Assembly: GCA_022113835.1 (NCBI GenBank)
Contig: JAILWY010000012.1
Coordinates: 2,170,001 to 2,234,000, forward strand
DNA length: 64,000 nt
Source: Atopsyche davidsoni
Taxonomy: Eukaryota; Arthropoda; Insecta; Trichoptera; Hydrobiosidae
Reading direction: 5' to 3'
Within the stretch, counting starts at the first letter, position 1, and each line of letters starts with the position of its first letter. The position numbers and the translations under genes were made by a program. The notes below the pieces were generated by a model. It was not told the DNA's origin, made no database searches, and saw only the letters and a program-made list of their open reading frames with translations. Of this stretch, positions 46,341-59,754 are shown piece after piece.

Positions 46341-48179
46341 AAAAGTATTGTTTTTTTATATTATTAATTTTTGCTGTAGCTTTAATCATAATTTAACACA
46401 TTGTTGCTATCATTTAGTTATATGATAAACGATTTGTTAAATATCTGTATGTATATTTTTGATAAGGGTTATTTTTTAACTATAAAATGAAAAATATTTA
46501 AATGGCATTCTTTTGTCAAAATACATCGAAAACTAAAAAACTTGAGAAAAAGGTACCAATTAGTATTTTACATTTATGAAAAAATTATACTTTCGGATAC
46601 CTAAATAGGTATACATTCAGTAAAGTGCATTAAAATGTCTGCGAAAGTTTCAATCAAATACAGATTAAACTATATTCGTTTAAAGAAAAATGTATCTCGC
46701 ATATTTGATACACAGAATTGTATTTTATATGTATATAAATTATTAGCACGTAACTATTGTATACAACATATATACATACCTGAGTACCTGCATATATTTT
46801 TACACTGGTTTTGTAACATCTTAACTATCTACAAGTTCTAACCACGACTTAACAAACTAGTATATTGCGGTTACACTCCTAATAGCTGACTTTATATCGC
46901 ACTCTCTTCTTTAATTAGACATCGTTTACACCGGCTGATGCGGCCGTCCCGCATCTTCCATTGACATGTGCAATTACAGAAATGCACTTGCTAGCTGCAA
47001 GTTGCATGCAAGTCAACCATCCTCATAAATACAGAGAAGATACACTTATCTCTCCCGACACTTGTAATACCTGCATTTACAGGTACATTCTAATTTACGT
47101 GCACTAATATCGAAACTATTTTTATAGTGATGATATTCAAGCGAACTATTTTTTCAGTGTCTTTTAAACTTTTTAAGACACAAAATAATAGTTACTTTAT
47201 AACGTAAAGAATAAGTGAATATACATAAAATAACGTAACACTGTGATAATTTACATAATATTGAATGTAGTAAATTTTTGAGAAGATAGATAGTTGGGAT
47301 TCAAACCTGCACCGTTGTTTTGCCACCCGTGACCCTATTGCTGAAAAATAATTTAAATTGTACAAATACAAGATGATTTGCCAATATTCTTGACTTGTGT
47401 GTACGAAATAGATAATTTTACTTTCTTAGAATATTTGCTTTGTCCAAATCAAATAGCCAGTGGCGTGCGGTACATACACAGAATAAACCAATTTTATAAT
47501 AGTGAAATATAGGATAGCATAAAACATTGATAACTATTTGTCGATAACTTTAATAAGATTTTTTCTCGCTCGAGTAACATTTCAAATATTTTTTCGAATA
47601 TTTTAAATAACATTCTCATGACTTATAAAAGTTATTTATAATTGAAAAAGAATATTTTATAATTATTTTTTTAAACACATTTTTCATCCCAATGTATTAC
47701 AATAAAATCCAGAATTATTTAAATCAATGAAGTCATATAGGCACAAATAACGTCAACTCAAAGTGGTTGGACAAATTTATCGGGATAATTTTGAGTTTGA
47801 AGCTTTTTTTAGAGGACTTTTGGCATCGAGACTGCGGTTTAGAGCGATTCTGACTGCTTTACAAATGGTCACGGGCATAATCCCCGAGAGAACCGGCTTT
47901 TTAATTTCGATCACTTAGCATCGGAAACTAATAATTTTACATTAATATTTGCGCTGATTACTTAAGTGTTAACCCTGCGCCCTGCCTAGGCCTGTATTAA
48001 AACTTCTTTCTATTTATTTAAATGTTTAATTTAATTTAATTCAATTTATAAATATTTCTGTGTGTGTGTTTTTATAAATACTTTTGGATGTCTACAAAAG
48101 TTATCATTGAAAAGCTTATATATTTTATTTAAAGTTTGAAGGTAGGTATTCTGTATACTTCCCCGATCTCCTCATTATT

Positions 48180-48530
48180 TTGCTTGTGTATGGCTGCCAT
48201 TCTGTACCCTGAGCGTGTATATAGGATCGGTAATGGAGTAGTGGACTTGGAATGATTGTGGAGGGATGTGCTCTGGAAGTATCTTATTGAGGTGAGGGGG
48301 TTCCTGCTAGTGTTTCTGCAGGCTGCTACGGAAGGAGAATCAGATCTAAACTCTCTCTAAATTTCTGTATGGAAAAGATTGTGTAATAATGCTAATCGGC
48401 AGCAGTAGTGTAGAAGGACCCACTACGCTATTTTCCTCTTAGAAAACCATGAACACTGGTTCAGCATGAGTATATGCTCAGTGAAATGGTCGCCAACCTC
48501 CTCTGAGGAGAGGCACTTGATGAAGAAGGA
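48180..48530 (+). mobile_element. LINE 3'-end relic (type B), longer copy
   Basis: It matches 36320-36700 along its length and ends TGGTCGCCAACCTCCTCTGAGGAGAGGCACTTGATGAAGAAGG-like (written in full only in the window). It lies in intergenic DNA upstream of Wnt6. Confidence 0.65.
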
Positions 48531-50303
48531 ATTTTGTATATTTTCAATGTAAAGTTATAGTAGTATTGCAAACAAACTTTTATATTTAGTATGTTCATTG
48601 CGTTTACGCGTTCAAAAAATAAAAACTGTTTTTTTGCGAGAAGTGAAGAAACCAAAAATTCCTCATACCTGGACACACAAAAATTTCAATTGAGCCGCAG
48701 GAGGCACGCAGCGAGCGAAAAAAACAAAGTGTTTAAAAATAAACAAATAAACAATAATAAACAAATTACGAGTCTGGAATTTGCATATTAAACTATCGCC
48801 ATCCCGAATCCAATTCTGATCCCGGCGCGGGTCGCGGCCACAGACCGATAAATTCATATAAAACTCCGCGAACAAAACGAGTTTTATATTGTAAAAAATA
48901 TTATTTATTGTATTGAGGCCTCGATGCAGGTGGCGACAGGACCCGGTGAGCTAATATACATTCCCCGAGAACTTTTAATATTGCCCCGTCGTAAACCTTG
49001 CGTTTACATTTTAATCAATTTTTTACACGGCTACTTTTCGCCCGGATTATTTTCAATATTCGGATAAGACGGGGGGAGCTTGGAGACATTGGTACTCTGT
49101 TGTCGCATACGGATGCATTTCATTTTTAATTAAAAATAACTTATTATTATCGATTCGAGTTTTCATTCAATGTTGGTTCTTTGATTTTATCCGCACTCTT
49201 TTCATTTTGTTTGATATATTTTTTTTACTTATATTCGTTGCTTGCATAAACGCTGCTTTTTAAATTTGTTGTATTTTACGCATATTTAAAATGGTAGACA
49301 CACAAACTTGACTTTAAAATGAAAATTGAATTATCATAGAATTCAGTAATTTAGTTTGCTGGTGGTGCATGTTAAGAAGATCATTACATATTTGAACAAA
49401 ATATTATTTTAAAATTGTGCCGTGGCAGAGGGCGGCGGTGTCCCACGGCTCGGTACCCGGGCATGGGTACACGTAGTCTGTAAAGCCCGTTGTCTCCCAT
49501 TGTGCGTGATTGGTTCTACACGGCAATCATTATGAAAGCAGAAAACAAACCGTAAATACTGCAGCGCACCTCTGCCAACAACGAGAAGTATTTACTGGGA
49601 TTGTATTGGATTTGAGAAGGTAGGCAAGCAGGTACAATCCCAAGCGAGGGTTATGCCTTCCCAAACACTCTAAAAAATTGACTAGCAAGAACATGAGAAC
49701 TGATCTATCATATCATGCAAATCGACTATTAAAACTAAAAAAATAATACGTTTCATTTATTAGCAGCAGTGTATGAGAAAATCTATTATTATTATTTTTG
49801 GGAATCAGTTGCATGCATTGAGTTAAAAATTTTCCTGTCCCTCTTGTCCCTCATTACTTCAAGAAACGATGTTTTTTTAAATATTATAATAAAATTCAAA
49901 TAATTTTTTTGATCTGTCAAAATATACGTAAATTTTGATTTTTTGCTAATTACCAAAAAAAAAAATTGTGAGGAGTGGACAGTCGCCCTAATCCGTCCGC
50001 AGTATTGACAGAGAGATCTCGAAAGATAACACAATGCGGTGGAGTGTTTGTGCAGTGCCGGCTCGAGGGGCGCGCGAGGGCCCGTGTTAAAAGGGTTCTC
50101 TTGTCTCCGAGCCGGCCCTTGACACGAGGGCCCCGAGTGGGTCCACTCCCACAGCTCATGTGGACACCGTGTCGCGTGGTTTACCTAATTCTGGCGATTT
50201 AATTTAAAATTATAGAAATTATGCACACCCACTACGCACATGGGCATCGTGTTATGTGATTTCCCTAATTTAAACCTGATTTTATAATTTATACACTGTA
50301 TAT

Positions 50304-50984
50304 CACTGGTTCCAAAAGTGGTCAATATCGACCCCCAGGGATCGATTCCGAAAAATTAAATTGGGGGTCCACGAACTGTAAATGGGGGTCTACGATAGTG
50401 GATCCCATTTAAGCAGGTCATCACCAAAATTTAGGCATTCCGTAAATGTTTCAATGCACCTAACTCAGATTGTACCTATGTACTTATAATAATGCTGTTT
50501 ATCCTGCATTGTGGACTATCGCAAGAAAGCTTTTGATAGCTTTTGCATCTTAATACCGCATGGAAATGGGTTTCAGTGTGGTTGTCAATCATCTTACAAA
50601 AAAATAAATAGATTGAAAATCACCGGACGATGAGATTTAGGGTTAAATCTGACTTATTTCAAGCCAAATATTGAAAATTTTCTCTCAAAGCATCAGACCC
50701 ATCCCTCCCATTAAAAGTATTGATTTTTTTTAGTGAATGTTAATACATTTGCATTTTGTGTGTTTTTAATTTATAATTGTAAAATTAACTTTATATGTAT
50801 TTTAACATTTTTATTTTTAAATCCACCAAAGTAAATGAACCCTATGAAAGTGAAAATATGTTTGAAGTTGATGAATTTGTAAAAAATCAATATTAGCAAG
50901 GCGGGGAATAATAAGGCGGGGGTCTACGAAAAACAGGAAAACTCGACAAGGGGTCGACGGGACAAAATAGTTTGGGAGCCTATG
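50304..50984 (+). mobile_element. hAT-like MITE, related family
   Basis: The ends CACTGGTTCCAAAAGTGG and TAGTTTGGGAGCCTATG are imperfect inverted repeats. The flanks CTGTATAT and CTCTATGT match at 6 of 8 bases. The inside is rich in GGGGGTC(T/C)ACGA-like words, as in the other hAT MITEs, and codes for nothing. Confidence 0.65.
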
Positions 50985-51004
50985 CTCTATGTGGATACCT
51001 CTAT

Positions 51005-51290
51005 AAGAAAGAGAACTCTTGGCGTTGGTAAAGAGGCGAAAGGTCTCCTATTTTGGAAACATTTATCGTAACAATAAGTATGGCATCCTCCAGCTGATTG
51101 TCCAAGGAAAAATCAAAGGAAATAGGGGGAATTAAAAGAAGGAAGTTCATGTGGATGCGGAATTTGCGCCAGTGGCTGGAGATCGGATGTACAGCCAGAT
51201 TGGTGAGACTGGCCCAGGATAGGGATATGTTCGAGGAAATGGTCACCAACCTCCTATGAGGAGAGGCAACAGAAGGAGAAGATATGGATA
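51005..51290 (+). mobile_element. LINE ORF2 C-terminal relic (type A), best copy
   Basis: In the plus frame the end reads RKFMWMRNLRQWLEIG, then TARLVRLAQDRDMFEEMVTNLL-stop. This resembles the extreme C-terminus of insect non-LTR reverse transcriptase proteins (W.xNLRxW ... RLAxDRxxFxxMVxNL). A short 3' tail with GGAGAGGCAACAGAAGGAGA follows. The catalytic domains are absent. Confidence 0.7.
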
Positions 51291-52979
51291 TCGTATCTAG
51301 TTATTTCCTTAATTTTGGCAATTTATTTCAATTAATAATAAAGTTCATATTGATATCGATCACGTGGTATGCTTAATTCTGACCACTAAATTGAAATTTT
51401 AGAATTTTTGCGCTCACACTGTATACATAGAAATCACTTTACATATTATACCTTTCATTTTTTTAATTTAGAGTACTAGAACTCATTGCCTTCCACTGCA
51501 CACGATCTTCCTGATTTATTTAGAAATTATAGAATTCACTTAGTTCCACTGCGTCATTTTAAGTTTTGACCATTGAATTTCAATTTATTTTTTATAATTC
51601 ATGCTCTTCCGTTACGCATACGGACGTTTATTTTGGGCGTATATTATTTATAAAATATTCAATCAATATCATAATAATTTATTTCATAGTGTTTCCAGGT
51701 CATCGTATGCTCACAAGTTATAAGACGCTTGTCAAAGATTGAGGCAAATTAACAAAATAGCTAAGGTGTGTGTCGTTTTGAATCCCATCACTGCGCCTTT
51801 ATATATTGAAAAAATACTAAATAAGAATTTAAAGGTTCTTTTTTACTATAGTTGCAAGAATATGCAGCTGATCGCATCACAAGTTGAATGAACTCCGTAA
51901 TTATTTCTCCGTAAACATTATCTTCCTAATGACGAGTTTCAAAAATGCAATAAAGTGATTCGACATGGGCAATATTGTATCTAAAAAAAAACTTCAAGGT
52001 CACGGATATTTTTATTTTCCCCTGACTACATTCCTGAAGAAGTGACTCACTAGTATATCAACTGATGATGAAACAAGATGAATGAAGCCTTTCCAGCTGT
52101 TACAGACATTCATTAATGCTTTTTAGAATCATTATTATTGTATTATATGCACAAGTAAAGCTTTAACTTAGCATTCATTAATTATTTATTTTGGACCGAA
52201 TTTTTGTATCTGTTAGTAAAAGCATGTCAAAGGTATTGCGAGTTTTGTTAGGTTTTTGTTAAAAAATTAAATAATAATCAGTGTGTATTGTCATTAAATA
52301 ATATAATTAAGAATGAGTTAAAGATAATCTCTGTATACAAAACAGGAAATAACTATAATATTTCCTATTGAAAAATAATCGTTTGTTTTATAACCTAACT
52401 TCAACTATTCTATGTATATTTCTAAAGGAATGACTCAGTAGCATTTGCTATTTTATGATGATTCAAAATGAAAAAATCTTTTCATACATCCATGACGCAG
52501 ATTTTCTCACCATTGAAATTTTTACATTATTAGAATTGATCAAATCGCATTTTTGTTACTTAATTTTTTGGGCGAAATGATGAAATGTTAGATAGATAAT
52601 ACTTTTTAACAAATTAATGCACTTAAACAAATTTTATTGAATTCAGTAACATTTCTGTAGTAATTTGGCACAATTCTTTCTATTGATTCGGTACTATACT
52701 ATGATGCAATCGCTGACAAATAGATTTCCTTTTGAAAATAATTTGTATCTAAAACATATTAATAATTGATTTGATATTGAGACTGCGCAACAATTGATTG
52801 TTCCTAACAAAATCAATTGTGCTAAATAGTTTGCTTCAATGAGAATAGTTTGTAATATTTGGTCAAGCGTATCAGCCTTCCAATATTATAATTGTAAATG
52901 AATTTTAGTTTAAAAATGTTTGAGTCAGAATACAGTCAGCTTCATGTTAAACCAACTTGTTTTTAGTTTTATTTAAAAC

Positions 52980-53378
52980 ATGGGTAGCAATAAAAACAGA
53001 GATTCCACTAAAAATTATAATTTCAAATTGAGTGAATCACAAAAATGTAGACTAGAGAGTTCTTGCGCGCTTCGCGAAGAACAGCAAAGTCACTGCCTTT
53101 TTCCAAGAACAAAAGGTGGAATCACCCACTCGATACAATCGCACCGGAAAGATCTAGATCGCCCCAGATCTACAGATCTAACACCCGATCAGTTACGAGT
53201 GCCTCCGAGCAATTACGGACCCTGGACGTCGGAGCCTCCCGCCATCACGCCTTACTCCTTAGTCACCCCGCATGGGAATTTCGCGATGATGACTCGCCGG
53301 TACCGGAGGAGCATGAGACGCAAGCGTGAAATCGGTAATCATCAGACGCTCGCTGAGGTGGTATTTTGGAAGCGATAA
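52980..53378 (+). CDS. Unrecognised ORF of 132 codons, doubtful
   Basis: A frame opens in a good context (AAACATGGG) and is moderately GC-rich from about 53060 to 53340. The product is basic, with MRRKR near the end, and resembles no family I know. A second frame is also open across the same GC-rich part, which weakens the case. It may be another non-coding GC island, or a small gene upstream of Wnt6. Confidence 0.2.
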   Translation: MGSNKNRDSTKNYNFKLSESQKCRLESSCALREEQQSHCLFPRTKGGITHSIQSHRKDLDRPRSTDLTPDQLRVPPSNYGPWTSEPPAITPYSLVTPHGNFAMMTRRYRRSMRRKREIGNHQTLAEVVFWKR

Positions 53379-53643
53379 GAAGGCTGCTGAAGATACATTG
53401 GTTAGTCATGGGGTTTATATGAAAATGGTATAGGTTAGAATATGATTCAACTATCGGAGTAATCGTGAAGGTTGAAGATATAAAAATTCCGCTTGCGTGT
53501 CTTCATAACATCAATTAAATACCTGAAAATATTTATTTCATGTTCACGATTAATGAACTGATGATCTTGAATGAAATCTAATTTTGTTAATTTTCAAAAT
53601 ACGCAATTATAAAAGGCTCTTTAAAATAAGTTATTATGTAGAT

Positions 53644-54056
53644 CAGTGCTTCTCTAAGTAAGGACCCCAAAGAGTCTCTGGGATCATTCAGGGGGTCCTT
53701 AGAAAAATAAAATCGATTTGGGGGTTCCTGAACGTCAGGGGGTCCGCGAAAGGTTCAATATAAAATAAAAAGATTGTGACACATTTTTATTAATATGGAA
53801 GTTAAAATAACTAACAATGAATACATTTTTAGCGATTTTTACGTCCTAAGTAAAATATAAATATAGACGGGTGCATAAAATACAAGTAATAACAGGCATC
53901 GCGGTGAGTCAGGTAGCTTAATACAGGAACGCAATAGAGTCGATACTTGCACCAACTAGTCTATAATATGGATTTATGTAGTTTTCACCCAGGCTCCGTA
54001 GGCAAGTTTTAACTATGAAAAGGGGTCCGTGGGCCAAAATAGTTAGAGAGCCACTG
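53644..54056 (+). mobile_element. hAT-type MITE, copy 3, complete
   Basis: This 413-bp element has the same ends as the copy at 39240 and is flanked by the perfect 8-bp duplication ATGTAGAT. It lies in intergenic DNA upstream of Wnt6. Confidence 0.92.
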
Positions 54057-54507
54057 ATGTAGATCATATTATTGATAACCATCAATTTTTTAAGAATTAA
54101 TATATATTTATGTATAGTGAATTCTGAGAATTATTCACTGGGCTATAATGAATTATTTTGTATATTAAAAATGTATTTAGTCTTTTGCGCGAATGCAATG
54201 CACGCTACTGGTTCATAACAACTAAGTATTCAAAGCAACATGCACATCGCATATTTTGTACGGGAATGCGGTTGCAAGTGGATTTTGTTTGAAGGGATCT
54301 TAACAAACCTGCAAATTACTCCGCGACTCGCGAAATAACCTCTCCTAGCAAAAGCATTCAATTAAAAATGGACAATTATAGAACCCAGTGCGATTTTTCG
54401 CACATCCACTCTTATAACACTGCAGAAGCTGCAAACATAGTAGAACAGAATATCTTTATGTATCAAGAAAAGCTACGATATTTAAAAAATCTTTTTGGCT
54501 TTAGCTT

Positions 54508-55296
54508 AGTGGTTTTACAGTACAGGGAAAAATATAAAAAATATTACCGCGATAAACGGGACTCGAACTTCTTCACGTTAAAAAAATCGATGTTTTCCGT
54601 TTTATAGTGAAGCGTAGAATATTTATATATATTTTTAAATAATCATAAGCAATCACCCCGCAATAAAAAATCAAATTGAATTCTTCGTACAGTCTAGATA
54701 CAATATTTTCTTAAGGGTCTTGCTACCTAACCTCGCTTGGTGTCCATCCCCCGTCTGATACAAAAAAGGACCGTTTTACCTGGCGAATCGTGTCATTTAA
54801 TTAATTTAATTGTCACTTTATTTTTTATGTCGAAAGTTGATTTTTTTAAAGAGTATTGAAAAAACTATAGATTCTATTTATCTATTTTTTATTATTTAAT
54901 TAACGCCCATTTTCAGGGTAAAATAAAATCTTGAAGATGTTGAAAAATTTGATAAAATGACGACTTTTCAAAATCAAAGTTTGTGAAAGGTTTTTTTTTT
55001 TTTTTAAATAATAAAGCGCACAGAGTTTACATTTAATTTTTTAATTCCAATTCAAAAAAAGACTTTTGAATGTTTAGGACTCTTAGAACAGGGACATGAC
55101 GAATTTCCAAATTCCTACACTTTAATCGGAAAAACACATATTTATCATATTAAAAGTGAATTTACAAGAAATTAATATATTTTTTGTTCGGAAGAAGAGA
55201 TGTATCTACCTTTTTGCATTAAATTTTGTTTGATTGGTGCAGTCGATTTTTCGCAAAACGGACCAGAAAATTATCAAAAAAAATCGAGTATGGGAC
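54508..55296 (-). repeat. Dispersed repeat, inverted copy of 4609-5320
   Basis: It is collinear with the 4.6-kb copy over its whole length when reversed, with scattered substitutions and small indels in A/T runs. The open frame covering its first part is a by-product of the repeat. Confidence 0.8.
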
Positions 55297-56066
55297 TTCG
55301 CAGGAGCGGTCGCAGGAGCGATCGCAGGCATTGCAACTCAATAAAGTACGTTATAATTACATCATTGATTATTTTTTAAAAAATCACAGTGTAACATTGC
55401 AAGGTTTTTATTTAGACGAAGATGCGAAGATATTCTGCGAAGAGGCATATAATTAGCGTGGAAATGGCCCGTGCAAAAAAAAGGAAGGGCCGCGGCGCCG
55501 GAGCGAGCTGAAAGACGCGCGAGCATATTTCTCACAGCTTGTCAGGTATTATTCATTTTGGCAAATGCTATAAACCAGTTATTTGTATCTATTAGAGGTA
55601 TTAGGGCGGCAGAGAATGCGGTGGCTCTGGCGTAACGCCATTAGTGGAACAATAGCCTGTTGACTTGGGAGGCGTGGATATCCGCCGAGGATCTCTCGCA
55701 TTGATTGAGAGATGCCGATATGGTTTTTGTTCTGTGTGACTTTTGAAACGCTTCATGTGCGTTATAACTGCCCATTGACAGCGGAATAAAAAAATGTACA
55801 AGTATTATTATACACTTTAATAACAGGATACTTAAAAAAAATAATTAAACTATGTGTTGTTATTATTTGATATATTGTCTCGGGTTCTGAAGATGAATAA
55901 AAAAATAACCAAAATTGTAAAAATTTACTCCCCCCCCAGATTCAAAAATATTATAAACGAGGTTTATTTAACAAATAAAGTTTTATGATTGCGGTTAATT
56001 AACACACTTATGTAGTACCCGTTTCGCGGACTGCTGTCTAAAAGCGGGGCGCGTATTAATACCTTT

Positions 56067-56348
56067 TTGAATGTGTTTACTCTAAAAGCGGCAGAAGTCG
56101 TTTTACTCTTTAGGTTTACAGTTCTTAATGTTTGTTTAGACTCGTCAACGTTACTTTTACCAATACTGTCCAGTGATTCTGAACAAAGTGACAATGAAGA
56201 AGTGGAGTGGTCAGAGAATGAAAAAAAATTAGGACAATGTGGTGTTGTTGTGATGCCAAGTAATCCGCAAAGTGTGTATGAAGCGGTTCACTTTTTTATA
56301 GGAAACGATTTATATGACTACATGCAAATCAAAGAGTGTATAGACTAG
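56067..56348 (+). pseudogene. Possible transposase-derived fragment, doubtful
   Basis: The frame contains an acidic stretch, SSDSEQSDNEEVEWSENE, then NPQSVYEAVHFFIGNDLYDY. Acidic spacers of this style occur in pogo/Tigger and piggyBac-derived proteins, but no DNA-binding or catalytic motif is visible. The first 30 residues look like translated non-coding DNA. Confidence 0.2.
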
Positions 56349-57070
56349 ATTTCACACGCGCAATTTTACGCGAATTTTGTCCGCTACACACATCAGTTTA
56401 GTCAACTTGGTCGGTACCATCTTCAGGTTTGTAATGCGCTGCAGTATTGATGAACGATTCAAGATTCGAGCTTGCCTCCTAGCCTTTCATTTGATAACAA
56501 ATTTATCAAGCAAACATAATTACAGAAGAGGTGATTAACGTATCGATGTGTCTCGAATATATTTTATTGATAGTTGCCGGAGGGCCCGGGCCTCCCATGT
56601 GGAGGGCGAACCCTCCGGCCGGTACAGTTCCCATCGGATACCTCCTCGCATTCCTGGGGTCCTGGATTCCAGCCCGGGTGTGGGGTTCGATTCCTTGCCC
56701 GGTATTTCTAGTATCACAACTGAATATATTTGTTAAATAAGAAGAATGCATGTAATATTACAGTGATTCATTTCCGTCGACGTTAAGTTTGTCTTGTGTT
56801 TATTAATTTAATTATATTTTTTATGTCGTAATTTTTTTGACGCTGGTCTTATAATGATGTATATAAAAAGGTTGTTTTTGTAATTTTTATAGAAATTGTA
56901 TTGATTGATTAACGGTACTACAACTAATGTTAATATTTGATGTAACCTTTGTATCTTTACGTTGTTTGTTGAATAACCTAGAAACCAAGGTTTAAATATT
57001 TTGCGACTAGTTGTTTTACAATCATAATAATGCTTGTTATTCTTATGGTTATATAATATACTAATATTTT

Positions 57071-57252
57071 TGATTTAAATACTTGAGTGATTTTCCACAT
57101 GTTCGTTTTTATTTGTGACCGGTTTCGCCAAGCTTTTACGTTGGCATTATCAAACGTGGTCTGTTTGATAATACCAACGTGAGGCCAGTTTTTGAGTAAC
57201 ACCAGGCGTTACTCAAAAATATTAAAATAAAATTCCACCAAGTACTCTGTCA
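57071..57252. repeat. Diverged copy of the palindromic fold-back element
   Basis: AATACTTGAGTGATTTTCCA ... GTGACCGGTTTCGCCAAGC ... GTTGGCATTATCAAAC is followed by a shortened right arm (GATAATACCAACGTGAGG) and the end AATTCCACCAAGTACTCTGT. The right arm has lost its GAAAC part. Confidence 0.8.
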
Positions 57253-57751
57253 ATAATATACATTGATTATTCACAGATGGTAATTTTTAGATTACTTGCG
57301 CAATTATGAAATTCATTGAAATATTTAATTGAAATTTAAATAAAAATTAACATGAAAGCTCACTGACATACAGAAAGCTTCACTGAATTTTTTTTTATAG
57401 AAGCATAAAACGTAAGTATTTTTTTTAATGTATACATTTTATCGTAACATACCTACATGATAAACATTTATAAAAATCCGGTATTATTAAACAATAAACA
57501 ATTCACACATTCAGGTTTCAATCAGCGAAAGTAAAATTCCCTCCAGACTCAAAGCCTACTCATATGCAAATACGTGGTAATTTATTCAAGCGACCTAATC
57601 GCAGTCCCAGTGAAAATTCAAGAGCGGAGATTCGATCCTCGCCGGTATTGATTTGAAGAGAACAAATTATACTAAGACGGTCTAATGGACCGATAAATTA
57701 GTGACGGGAGGAGATTCGAACCGATGTTATCGGAGCAGACCCGTTAATTGC

Positions 57752-58290
57752 GGCGCTGCGGTGACGCCTGGGTGAAGGACCAGATGCTATACTGGTATAC
57801 ACTTTGTGGTTAAGTGAACATTGGTGGCTGGCTAAAGGACGCAGGTTGATAAAGACTTGATTTATTTTTAAACGTAAACGATCACTTGATTGGAAATATG
57901 TCGGTTAACAGTCGTTTATAATATTCATAGGATGCTGTTGTGACGCTCGGGTAAAATATCAAATGCAATAATGGTATTCATTATTTCAGTAGCAACATGC
58001 GACTGTAGATTAAAATAATATTTGGGATCATAGATCACTGTGGTGATGCCTTAGTTAAGGGCTAGATACTGTACAGGTATACACTTTGTGGTTAGTTGAA
58101 CATGGGTGAGTGGCATTAGGGTGGAGGTTGATAATCAACAGATTTTTTTATAGTAACATTTGGCAATATATTAACTAACATTCGGATTCACAGAATACTC
58201 TCCTGATGTTTGGATGAATGACCAAATGCTATACCGGTGGTATAGTAATATTATTGTTAAATGATAACTTGATTTGCAATATGTCGATTA
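57752..58290 (+). repeat. Degenerate tandem repeat
   Basis: GTGACGCCTGGGTGAAGGAC ... GCTATACTGGTATACACTTT near 57762 recurs as GTGATGCCTTAGTTAAGGGC ... GGTATACACTTTGTGGTTAG near 58042, with weaker versions near 57940 and 58205. Units are about 140-180 bp. Two nearby words (GAGATTCGATCCTC, GAGATTCGAACCGA) look like tRNA B-boxes. Confidence 0.6.
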
Positions 58291-58597
58291 CGATATCATT
58301 TAGATTAATACAAAGCTGTGGTGAAATATTAAAATTTCTATCCATATGTCTGTTCAGTCGATAAGTCAGAAGTGAGTAACTCAAAAATTTACAGTTCAGA
58401 AGATGATTCACGCGATGACGTCATCGGTTTTCTCGTTACTGCATTATTCCGGGGGGCGCCGTTCCTTCACGGAACAAAGCTGGCCGAGTGAGCGACCATT
58501 ATGTCTCACGGCGTATGATTCGAGATTTACTATCAGGTTTTACCACCTCCGTACGTGCTAATTTGCGGTCAGTTTAATTAACAATCAAGACACTCGG

Positions 58598-58647
58598 TGT
58601 GGCCATAGTTTAAGACCAGAGGCTTGCGAACTATGGGCCACGCCGCA
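58598..58647. repeat. Hairpin in a GC-richer patch
   Basis: GTGTGGCCATAGTT and AACTATGGGCCACGCC pair around an 18-base loop, with one bulged G in the right arm. It lies in a patch of balanced composition (58440-58680). Its function is unknown. Confidence 0.5.
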
Positions 58648-59754
58648 CTGGAGATCCACGATTTCAATTATTCACCTTCAAGTGCCTGATGGCGACTTTA
58701 ACACTTTATTTGTCTTAATTCTGAGCAAATCTTATTCAATCGGCTGTATTCCCGCCTTCTGGCTACTGTAGCGAATTCCGCATCCATGTTATATTTCTCC
58801 TTCCGGTGCTTTTTTTTAGAAATTTTAGTACATGGAATGACATACTTTGGTTTCGTTTGTATTTACCTATTAAATATTAAACTGAGCAGAATTAAATATT
58901 AATGTAAAGCTGCCGGAAAACACAGATATAAAGAGTTTATTTGTGTTTTTTTTTTTTAATATTTACCTCAAAATATTATTTAAAAATTCTGTTATATTTT
59001 TTTTAATAGATAATATATCTCACTTATTTAAGATGCATTATAAGTAACTAATATACTAAAACAGCATTTATATTTCGTTCAATACATAGTTGAGTGGTAT
59101 TGATTAAGTCATCAACAATCATTATAAAATGTGTTTAAACCAGAAATTAACTTTTTTAATGTCCATATCTTATTATAAAAAACCTATATATATATAAATA
59201 TATATTGTGAGTCATTTCACATTTCCAGCGCCAATGCTTACTATTGTACGATATTTTTACTTATCTTTGGAATAGTTACGCATGTATTTGTTATTTAAAT
59301 ATAAATGAATACAGATAAAACAGGTTTAAAAATAAAAGGGGTAGTGTGGAAAAAGGTTGAGAGCCCCTGGCCTAGGGCTATTCATCAGAGGTGGTCAGAG
59401 TGTGCCAAATTAGCCGCCCACTCGGCTAATACAGCCAGAGACGAAAAAAGCGAAACTGATTTTACTTTTATTGCCTGTGTTGCCAGTAATAAAGCTTTGT
59501 TATTTTTTTTGTTTGGCTAATGGAGACAGACAAAGGTGTGATTTAATGATTTTATTGATTTTTTCATTCTCGGAATTAATATTAAATTTTTAATGCATGC
59601 TTTTGTAAATTATAGACACATGTTATGGAAATATCTAGCTAGACTCTGTGTTGAACTCACGTGCTTATTTATATATATATATATTTGAGTGAATGAAGTC
59701 TAAAAAAATATCTTTTAATTTTTGTGGTCTATTAAAGGTAATTTGTTTTATTTT

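Noticed and set aside
47459..47480. CAGTGGCGTGCGGTAC as a hAT end
   Set aside because: No matching inverted end or 8-bp duplication was found nearby.
52061..52085. CTGATGATGAAAC as another hammerhead
   Set aside because: There is no room for stem II between the two core words.
53063..53329. Second overlapping frame of 88 codons
   Set aside because: It overlaps the doubtful 132-codon frame in the same GC patch. At most one could be real, and neither shows a known motif.
54368..54607. 79-codon open frame
   Set aside because: Its second half lies in the dispersed 0.7-kb repeat, and the product resembles no protein family I know.
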